A DNA stretch of 6,001 bases, taken from assembly GCA_965373045.1 (NCBI GenBank), contig CBDVEQ010000159.1, positions 1-6,001 of the forward strand, in the 5' to 3' direction. The position numbers and the translations under genes were made by a program. Position 1 is the stretch's first letter. Every line of letters begins with the position of its first letter. The notes beneath the pieces are model-generated. The model searched no databases. It had not been told where the DNA came from and worked only from the letters and a program-made list of their open reading frames with translations. Below are positions 1 through 4,879 of this stretch, piece by piece. This stretch comes from DAOVDI01 sp965373045. GTDB taxonomy: Bacteria; Acidobacteriota; Aminicenantia; Aminicenantales; Aminicenantaceae.

Positions 1-87
1 TATGACGGGTTTGCGGTGGATAACCACAGCTTCACCCGCCATGCCTTGCATCTGCGCCAATCTCGACCCGTGAATAATCCAGGTTAG
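1..87. other. Unassigned left edge; possible gene fragment or repeat
   Basis: This stretch cannot be assigned. On the + strand, frame 1 is open from the window edge to a TAG at 85-87 and would give a 28-residue tail ending RPVNNPG. On the - strand a frame is open from 87 to the edge, with ATG codons at 51-49 and 42-40, so a leftward gene could start here. Neither - strand ATG has a convincing ribosome binding site. Bases 6-38 can fold into a broken hairpin: CGGGT/ACCCG outside, GTGG (16-19)/CCAC (24-27) inside, and an ATAA loop. It is more GC-rich than the AT-rich bases that follow, which suggests a boundary near 87. It may be a gene end, a gene start or an intergenic repeat; I recognise none of them. 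Confidence 0.25.
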
Positions 88-179
88 TTACGCTATTAAT
101 CAAAATTTTCGATGTTTGTTTAATATCTGCCGATAACCTAACACAACTTCTTATATATAATCCAGTAGTTGATGCAAAA
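88..179. other. AT-rich intergenic stretch, no gene seen
   Basis: No coding frame or RNA gene is visible here. The sequence is AT-rich and contains a perfect TATAAT at 156-161 inside an alternating TA run (151-160). No good -35 hexamer lies 16-18 bases upstream, and no gene begins directly downstream, so I do not call a promoter. It may be a leader or promoter region for a gene off the left edge. Confidence 0.4.
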
Positions 180-243
180 GGTTCGAGGATTCAAGTGAAA
201 AGAAGATAGGATTCGAGGATTCGAGGGGTCAAGGATTCAAGTG
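180..243 (+). repeat. Two clusters of a degenerate 8-base tandem repeat (GGATTCRA)
   Basis: The first cluster, 180-197, reads GGTTCGA (one base short) then GGATTCAA and GTG. The second, 209-243, reads GGATTCGA, GGATTCGA, GGGGTCAA, GGATTCAA and GTG. Both clusters therefore end in the same GGATTCAAGTG (187-197 and 233-243). They are separated by 11 bases of A/G-rich sequence. The unit length of 8 is not a multiple of 3 and no gene covers it, so it is not coding. It is a short intergenic array of unknown role. Slippage is the simplest origin for the units, and duplication of the shared end for the two clusters. Confidence 0.75.
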
Positions 244-281
244 TTTTTCTTTCTAACGACTTAATAAGTGCATTCGCCTCT

Positions 282-310
282 CCGTCATTCCCGTGCAAAC
301 GGGAATCCAG
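282..310 (+). repeat. REP-like hairpin repeat, copy 1
   Basis: The core is an inverted repeat, ATTCCCG (287-293) and CGGGAAT (300-306), around a six-base loop TGCAAA. It is flanked by CCGTC on the left and CCAG on the right. The pattern CGTCATTCCCG...CGGGAATCCAG is a well-known dispersed intergenic repeat of many proteobacteria, often mistranslated as peptides such as RHSRAxGNP. Copy 2 lies 28 bases downstream in opposite orientation. No run of T follows, so it is not a classical intrinsic terminator. Confidence 0.85.
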
Positions 311-338
311 TCAATTTTCTTTATTTTCATGTCTTATC

Positions 339-367
339 CTGGTTTCCCGCTTTCGCGGGAACGACGT
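339..367 (-). repeat. REP-like hairpin repeat, copy 2 (inverted)
   Basis: The core stem is TTCCCGC (344-350) and GCGGGAA (355-361) around a TTTC loop, with CTGG before it and CGACG after it. Read on the - strand it matches copy 1, with the order CGTCGTTCCCG...CGGGAAACCAG. The two copies face each other, so 283-310 can also pair with 339-366: by hand, 23 of 28 positions are Watson-Crick pairs, one is G-T and four mismatch. The spacer, 311-338, is T-rich. This facing arrangement is that of a BIME or REP doublet. Confidence 0.85.
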
Positions 368-380
368 CTGGCTTTCACCC

Positions 381-409
381 TTTCCCGCATTTCTTGCAGG
401 CGAGGGAAA
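381..409 (-). repeat. Possible decayed third hairpin copy
   Basis: TTTCCC (381-386) and GGGAAA (404-409) form a short stem around an imperfect interior. The order TTTCCCGC, then TTTC, then a G-rich arm followed by ACGA resembles copy 2 with a few inserted bases. The likeness could be chance, since the stem is only six pairs. Confidence 0.35.
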
Positions 410-424
410 CGAGCCAAATGGCGA

Positions 425-454
425 TAGACTTTTTGAGTAATATTCTGATAGAAT
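425..454 (+). promoter_or_regulatory. Candidate sigma-70 promoter for the operon
   Basis: A -35-like TAGACT (425-430; 4 of 6 to TTGACA) is followed by 18 bases and a -10-like TAGAAT (449-454; 5 of 6 to TATAAT). A TG at 446-447 one base before the -10 fits an extended -10, which would compensate for the weak -35. Transcription would start near 460-462, giving a leader of about 20 bases to the GTG at 480. It is the only promoter-like site I found just ahead of the gene cluster. It rests on consensus matching by eye in AT-rich DNA. Confidence 0.45.
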
Positions 455-468
455 AAAAAAACATTTCC

Positions 469-472
469 GGAG
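469..472 (+). promoter_or_regulatory. Ribosome binding site that fixes a GTG start
   Basis: GGAG sits seven bases before the GTG at 480. The frame is open back only to a TAA at 438-440 and contains no other ATG, GTG or TTG in between. The next in-frame ATG is codon 38, beyond the conserved FPWxIYxDDP segment. The GTG is therefore the likely start. Confidence 0.75.
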
Positions 473-479
473 AAAAAAA

Positions 480-1601
480 GTGAGTGATATTTGTATTGAA
501 ACGGTAAATACAAAAAAGGCCTTAAAGGCATTCATCGTGTTTCCCTGGAAAATATATAAGGATGATCCCAATTGGGTTCCACCTCTACTTATGGAGGTAA
601 GGGATAAACTTAATGGGAAAAAAAATCCTTTCTTTGAGCATGCAGAGATGGAACTTTTCCTGGCGTATAAGAACGGAAAACTCGCAGGACGAATAGCTGC
701 TGTCATCGACGAGAACCATAACAATACGCATCACGAGAGGATCATTTTTTTCGGAATGTTCGAATGCATAGATGATTTTGAGGTAGCAAAGAACCTGCTG
801 GATCATGTAAAGGCCTGGGGAATTGAGCGGGGTATGACTGTACTGCGCGGGCCTGTGAATCTCTCTATGAATGATGAATGTGCCTTCCTTATAGAGGGTT
901 TTGATTCCCCTCCTACAATTATGATGCCTTATAATCCACCCTATTATCTGAACCTGATGGATAGATACGGCATGGTCAAAGCCAAGGATCTTTTTGCATT
1001 TCTTGTGAAAAAGGAATTCTTGGCTAAAGAAAAGGTGCGTTCAATAATCCGGAGGATAGAAGATAGAACATCCGTCACGCTCAGGAACGTTGATTTAAAG
1101 AATATTACAAAAGAAACAGAGAGTATTGCTTATATCTATAATGAGGCATGGAAGGACAACTGGGGGTTTGTTGCATGGACAAAGGCAGAGATAGACCATA
1201 TGGCAAAGAACCTGAAACGGTTTGCGGATCCCGGATTGATTGTTATTGCTGAAGATAAAGGGCGGCCGATCGGATTTGGATTCGGGCTCCCCAATTATAA
1301 TGAGATCTTCAAGAAGATGAACGGCCGGTTGTTTCCCTTCGGAATCATTAGATTTCTGCTGCTGAAAAAAAAGATCAAAGGAGTGCGTGCTCTGGTCTTC
1401 GGAGTTTTAAAGGAATACAGAAACACCGGCATCAGTTATCTGATCTATTCAAAGATGGAAAAATATGGTCTTGAGGCTGGGTACGAATGGTTTGAGCCCT
1501 CATGGCAGCTGGAGGACAATGAAGCGGTCCTTTATTTTTCGAAATCTCTGGGAGGAAATATCTATAAAAAATACCGTATCTACGAAAAATCGTTGGCTTA
1601 A
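480..1601 (+). CDS. GNAT-like acyltransferase family protein, two-lobed
   Basis: This 373-residue soluble protein, started from GTG, looks like a member of the GNAT (acetyl-CoA-dependent N-acyltransferase) fold. The N-terminal part carries a striking FPWKIYKDDPNWVPPL segment (residues 21-36) and a beta-turn-beta pattern ending GRIAAVIDENHN (70-81). The C-terminal part holds the clearest GNAT sign: EYRNTGIS (R314 to S319), a variant of the acetyl-CoA pyrophosphate-binding R/Q-x-x-G-x-G/A loop with Ser in the last place. It is followed by a helix and a WxLEDNEAVLYFSKSLGG stretch typical of motif B. At about twice the length of a single GNAT domain it probably has two lobes, of which the first may be degenerate. 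No signal peptide or membrane segment is seen. The substrate is unknown. It is the first gene of the operon, 20 bases before a crotonase gene, which hints at acyl-CoA or lipid chemistry but does not show it. Confidence 0.85.
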   Translation: MSDICIETVNTKKALKAFIVFPWKIYKDDPNWVPPLLMEVRDKLNGKKNPFFEHAEMELFLAYKNGKLAGRIAAVIDENHNNTHHERIIFFGMFECIDDFEVAKNLLDHVKAWGIERGMTVLRGPVNLSMNDECAFLIEGFDSPPTIMMPYNPPYYLNLMDRYGMVKAKDLFAFLVKKEFLAKEKVRSIIRRIEDRTSVTLRNVDLKNITKETESIAYIYNEAWKDNWGFVAWTKAEIDHMAKNLKRFADPGLIVIAEDKGRPIGFGFGLPNYNEIFKKMNGRLFPFGIIRFLLLKKKIKGVRALVFGVLKEYRNTGISYLIYSKMEKYGLEAGYEWFEPSWQLEDNEAVLYFSKSLGGNIYKKYRIYEKSLA

Positions 1602-1621
1602 TAGCAGGGAAAGGAGGCCAC

Positions 1622-2404
1622 ATGAATTATGAGAATCTGAAGATAAAAAAAGACAATGGGATCGGATGGATCGTCATCAACCGTCCTGACAAATTAAATG
1701 CATTGAATATTAAAACTGTTGAGGAACTGAAAGATGCCTTTACTGCTTTTCAGACCGATGCGGATGTCAAGGTCGTGATATTGACCGGATCAGGAGAAAA
1801 AGCATTCATCGCCGGTGCTGATATCATGGAACTGGCGGAGCTCGATGAACAAAACGGCCGGGATTATGTGATAAAAGGCCAGGCGGTTACACAGATCATA
1901 GAGAATTTTAAGAAACCTGTTATAGCCGCTATCAATGGTTATGCACTTGGAGGCGGTACGGAATTAGCCCTTGCATGTCATATCCGTTTCGCCTCGGACA
2001 ATGCCATGATGGGACAGCCCGAAGTCAAATTAGGATTGATTCCCGGGTTCGGCGGTACTCAGAGACTGGCCCGGCTGGTCGGTAAAGGAATAGCAATGGA
2101 GCTTATTCTTACAGGAAAAACCATTAATGCGGAAGAGGCTTACAGGATCGGACTGGTTAATAAGGTAGTTACTCAAGACGAGTTACTTGCCGCATGTGAG
2201 GCTCTAGCGAATAAGATCATGGTCAATGGGCCTGCAGCGCTGGCATTTTCCATTGAGGCTATAAACAAAGGGCTGGACAAAACTTTGGATGACGGGTTGT
2301 TGTTCGAAGCTGGGTTGTTCGGGAAAGCCAGCGCCACAGAGGACAGTAAAGAAGGGACCCGCGCCTTCCTTGAAAAACGGAAAGCGAATTTTACGGGCAA
2401 ATAA
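1622..2404 (+). CDS. Enoyl-CoA hydratase/crotonase family protein
   Basis: This 260-residue protein has the full length of a single-domain crotonase, a cytoplasmic enzyme that typically adds water across the double bond of 2-enoyl-CoA in beta-oxidation, butyrate-type or aromatic degradation routes. The N-terminal INRPDKLNALN (residues 19-29) and AGADI (64-68) belong to the CoA-binding and oxyanion-hole region. NGYALGGGTELALAC (105-119) carries G111 of the oxyanion hole and the first catalytic Glu, E114. GQPEVKLGLIPGFGGTQRL (131-149) carries the second, E134. The 20-residue spacing of the two Glu matches E144/E164 of rat mitochondrial hydratase, so true hydratase activity is likely, in contrast to family members that lack one Glu. 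Chain-length preference cannot be read; a short-chain crotonase (Crt type) is a reasonable guess. An AAGGAGG at 1611-1617 gives a strong ribosome binding site. A lone crotonase without thiolase or dehydrogenase nearby is unusual. Confidence 0.95.
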   Translation: MNYENLKIKKDNGIGWIVINRPDKLNALNIKTVEELKDAFTAFQTDADVKVVILTGSGEKAFIAGADIMELAELDEQNGRDYVIKGQAVTQIIENFKKPVIAAINGYALGGGTELALACHIRFASDNAMMGQPEVKLGLIPGFGGTQRLARLVGKGIAMELILTGKTINAEEAYRIGLVNKVVTQDELLAACEALANKIMVNGPAALAFSIEAINKGLDKTLDDGLLFEAGLFGKASATEDSKEGTRAFLEKRKANFTGK

Positions 2405-2408
2405 GGAG
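2403..2408 (+). promoter_or_regulatory. ribH ribosome binding site overlapping the upstream stop
   Basis: AAGGAG begins inside the TAA stop (2402-2404) of the crotonase gene and lies seven bases before the ribH ATG at 2416. Ribosomes ending the crotonase would cover this site, so translational coupling is likely. The 11-base gap leaves no room for an FMN riboswitch, so ribH is not controlled by one directly here. Confidence 0.7.
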
Positions 2409-2415
2409 ATCAAGG

Positions 2416-2886
2416 ATGGACACTTACAAGGGAGGATTACAGGCTAAAGGATTGAAGGTCGGCATTATCTTGAGCCGGTTTAACCAGTTTATTTCCGACA
2501 GACTTCTCGAAGGGGCTCTCGATGCCCTGAATAAACTGGGGGCCGAGGATAAGGATATTTCCATCTACAAAGTCCCCGGTTCTTTTGAAGTGCCAATGCT
2601 GGCCAAAAAATTGGCTAAAACAAAAAAGATGGATGGAATTCTATGTCTTGGGGTTTTAATCAGAGGAGACACTCCTCACTTTGATTTTCTAAGCGCAGAA
2701 GTGACAAAAGGATTGGCTCAAGTCTCCATGGAGGAAGGACTACCTGTTTCTTTCGGGATCCTGACTGTAGAAACTATCGAACAGGGGATAGAACGGGCAG
2801 GGGGCAAGGCAGGTAACAAGGGATATGATGCGGCCTTTGCTCTTGTTGAAACCTTGAATCTGGTTAAAAATGCAGGACTTGAATGA
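2416..2886 (+). CDS. ribH: 6,7-dimethyl-8-ribityllumazine synthase
   Basis: RibH condenses 5-amino-6-ribitylamino-uracil with 3,4-dihydroxy-2-butanone 4-phosphate to make lumazine, the penultimate step of riboflavin synthesis, in the cytoplasm. The 156-residue length is normal. Family signatures appear in order: SRFNQFISDRLLEGA (residues 20-34, with F22 that stacks on the substrate), VPGSFEVP (53-60), GVLIRGDTPHFDF (79-91, with the proposed catalytic H88), FGILTVETIEQ (113-123) and ERAGGKAGNKG (126-136, with R127 that binds the substrate phosphate). Numbering coincides with the Bacillus subtilis enzyme at F22, H88 and R127. The family forms pentamers or 60-subunit shells. The nusB gene follows at 11 bases, a common pairing, but ribD, ribE and ribBA are absent from the window and must lie elsewhere. 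Confidence 0.97.
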   Translation: MDTYKGGLQAKGLKVGIILSRFNQFISDRLLEGALDALNKLGAEDKDISIYKVPGSFEVPMLAKKLAKTKKMDGILCLGVLIRGDTPHFDFLSAEVTKGLAQVSMEEGLPVSFGILTVETIEQGIERAGGKAGNKGYDAAFALVETLNLVKNAGLE

Positions 2887-2897
2887 GATAAAACTTT

Positions 2898-3365
2898 ATG
2901 GGCAAAAGACGAAACGCCCGGGAAAGCGCTCTTCAGGTCTTATACCATCTGGATTTTGATGATATTCCCTCAGAAGATGCGCTGCGCCTGTACTGGAAAG
3001 AAAGAAAGGCCCCTGATGACGTCAAGGACTATACAGGTTGGATTGTATCTGGCATAATGTCCCATCGTAAAAAGATCGATGAGATCATTCATTCCCATTC
3101 AGACAATTGGCGGATTTCCCGAATGGCTGTTGTTGACAGGAATGTATTAAGGATTGCTGTCTTTGAGCTTGTTTTTGAAAAAAACATTGCAGCGGCTATC
3201 GTTCTTGATGAGGCGATCGAGATTGCTAAAAAATTCAGCAGTGAACAGGCCGCCAATTTTGTAAATGGAATTTTGGATTCGATCAACAAAAACATGAAAA
3301 CGATCAAAAAGACCTTTGAGGATAAAGAAAATGACGGACACCGAGGAAAATCAAAACATTCCTAG
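2898..3365 (+). CDS. nusB: Transcription antitermination factor NusB
   Basis: NusB pairs with NusE (ribosomal protein S10) and binds boxA RNA in rRNA leaders, keeping RNA polymerase from terminating early in rRNA operons. At 155 residues it fits the family. The conserved N-terminal helix is ARESALQVLYHLD (residues 7-19). The C-terminal half shows W71, then ISRMAVVDRNVLRIAVFEL (73-91), DEAIEIAKKFS (104-114) and NFVNGILD (120-127), the most conserved part of the family. The tail after residue 130 is rich in Lys and charged residues. Its last 12 codons overlap the start of lysS. The ATG at 2898 gives the expected basic start (GKRRNARE), though the ribosome binding site is weak (GAG at 2885-2887, overlapping the ribH stop), so its translation probably depends on ribosomes leaving ribH. 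Confidence 0.96.
   Translation: MGKRRNARESALQVLYHLDFDDIPSEDALRLYWKERKAPDDVKDYTGWIVSGIMSHRKKIDEIIHSHSDNWRISRMAVVDRNVLRIAVFELVFEKNIAAAIVLDEAIEIAKKFSSEQAANFVNGILDSINKNMKTIKKTFEDKENDGHRGKSKHS
3318..3321 (+). promoter_or_regulatory. Ribosome binding site deciding the lysS start
   Basis: GAGG at 3318-3321 lies nine bases before the ATG at 3331. An in-frame TTG at 3316 would add five residues but overlaps this site and has no ribosome binding site of its own that I can see, so the ATG is preferred. The site lies inside the nusB coding region. Confidence 0.6.
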
Positions 3366-4872
3366 CCCAGGTACACCATCAGATGTAAAGAAGACAGAGC
3401 AGGAGATAGTACGGGAGGCCAAGCTTAAAAGCCTTGCTGAATCAGGAGTGGATATATTTCCCTATAAGGCGGATGTAACGCACACAGTCTCTGGCATTGT
3501 TTTCAAATATTCTGATTCCTTAAAAGAGAATCTTGAAAAAAAAGAGGTCAAGGTTAAGGTTGCGGGACGATTGCTTTCCATCCGGCGGATGGGAAGAGCA
3601 ACTTTTTTCCATATTTCAGACAGCCGCACAAGGCTTCAAGCCTATATCCGCGAGGATAAAGTTGGCAAAGAGAATTATGAATTGTTTTCTCTTCTGGATA
3701 TCGGGGATATCCTGGCTGTTGAGGGAGTGTTATTTAAGACAAGGACTGAAGAATTGACGGTTTTAGTCAAGTCTTTTACTTTCTTAGCCAAATGTCTGCA
3801 CCCGTTACCTGAAAAGTGGCACGGCCTTCAAAATGTGGAGATCCGATATCGAAAGAGGTATCTGGATCTGATTATGAATCCTGAACAGGCTGATGTTTTC
3901 AGACTGCGCAGTGCCCTGATAACACAGATCCGGAATTTCTTTGATGAACGGGGATATATCGAAGTTGAAACGCCCATGATGCAGGCTCTTCCCGGAGGTG
4001 CGCTGGCCAGGCCCTTCAAGACATTTCACAATGCCCTGGGCATCGACCTGTTTCTTCGGATCGCGCCGGAACTGTATCTGAAACGTTTGGTTATAGGCGG
4101 ATTCGAACGAGTGTATGAGATCAACCGGAATTTCCGCAATGAGGGGATATCATCTGAGCACAACCCTGAATTCACAATGCTGGAATTTTATCAGGCTTAC
4201 AGCGATTACAACGATATGATGGACATGACTGAGGAACTTATCTGTGATCTGAGTGTCAAGCTTCTCGGGAAAGAGACTATCACCTACAGCGATTTTGAAA
4301 TATCTCTGAAAAGGCCCTGGAAAAAGATCAAATTTATGGATGCACTGTCCCAATACAGCGGGTTTCCCCGCGAAAAATTTAAGGACAGAAAGGAAATCAT
4401 TGCTCTTGCATCTGAACTGGCGCCGGATAAAACACCGCTGTCATATGGAAATGCCCTGGATGTATTATTTGACAAATATGTCAAAGATCATCTGATAGAC
4501 CCGACTTTTGTGACCCATCTGCCCAAGGAGATATCGCCGCTGGCTAAAGCATCACCGGACAATCCTGATGAGGCGGAAAGGTTCGAATTGGTTATTGCAA
4601 GAATGGAAATCGCCAATGCATTCAGCGAACTGACCGATCCTGCTGAGCAGAAAAAACGATTTGAACAGCAGGCCGAAGAGCGGAAAAAAGGAGATGAAGA
4701 ATCTCATCTTATCGACTTGGATTATGTCAATGCTCTGGAATACGGTCTTCCTCCCACTGGCGGGGAAGGGATCGGTATCGATCGCCTTGTCATGATCCTG
4801 GCCAATCAAAAATCTATTCGTGAAGTCATACTGTTTCCGCTGCTGCGGCCCAAAGGCGATTTTTCCGGATGA
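3331..4872 (+). CDS. lysS: Lysyl-tRNA synthetase, class II
   Basis: LysS activates lysine with ATP and loads it onto tRNA-Lys in the cytoplasm. From the ATG at 3331 it has 513 residues, close to the ~500 of bacterial class II LysRS. The first ~25 residues are polar and probably flexible. An OB-fold anticodon-binding domain spans about 73-150 (starting VKVKVAGRLLSIRRMG). The catalytic core follows with a motif 1 region (FFDERGYIEVETPMM), motif 2 FERVYEINRNFRNEG (258-272, with the ATP-binding R269) and motif 3 GIGIDRLVMIL (480-490, with R485). PTFVTHLPKEISPLAK and the later MEIANAFSEL are the lysine-pocket segments of the family. All core motifs are intact. It overlaps nusB by 35 bases in another frame, and lolC starts 7 bases after its stop. 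Confidence 0.97.
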   Translation: MTDTEENQNIPSPGTPSDVKKTEQEIVREAKLKSLAESGVDIFPYKADVTHTVSGIVFKYSDSLKENLEKKEVKVKVAGRLLSIRRMGRATFFHISDSRTRLQAYIREDKVGKENYELFSLLDIGDILAVEGVLFKTRTEELTVLVKSFTFLAKCLHPLPEKWHGLQNVEIRYRKRYLDLIMNPEQADVFRLRSALITQIRNFFDERGYIEVETPMMQALPGGALARPFKTFHNALGIDLFLRIAPELYLKRLVIGGFERVYEINRNFRNEGISSEHNPEFTMLEFYQAYSDYNDMMDMTEELICDLSVKLLGKETITYSDFEISLKRPWKKIKFMDALSQYSGFPREKFKDRKEIIALASELAPDKTPLSYGNALDVLFDKYVKDHLIDPTFVTHLPKEISPLAKASPDNPDEAERFELVIARMEIANAFSELTDPAEQKKRFEQQAEERKKGDEESHLIDLDYVNALEYGLPPTGGEGIGIDRLVMILANQKSIREVILFPLLRPKGDFSG

Positions 4873-4879
4873 AGGGTCC

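Noticed and set aside
156..161. Perfect TATAAT hexamer
   Set aside because: It lacks a -35 partner at normal spacing and a downstream gene, and sits in an alternating TA run where such a match is likely by chance.
287..310. Intrinsic terminator at the first hairpin
   Set aside because: The stem is followed by CCAGTC rather than a run of T, and the same structure recurs inverted nearby, so a repeat is the better reading.
268..456. Open frame of 62 codons on the + strand
   Set aside because: Its peptide (RHSRANGNPV, WFPAFAGTT) is the typical mistranslation of the facing REP-like repeats, and it has no good ribosome binding site.
311..724. Open frame of 137 codons on the - strand
   Set aside because: It runs across the repeats and antisense to the GNAT-like gene, with no family signature.
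2405..2415. Possible FMN riboswitch before ribH
   Set aside because: The gap is only 11 bases and is filled by the ribosome binding site; no riboswitch can fit.
3698..3714. Perfect inverted repeat GGATATC...GATATCC
   Set aside because: It lies inside the lysS OB-fold coding region (LLDIGDILAV) and is explained by two similar Asp-Ile codon pairs.
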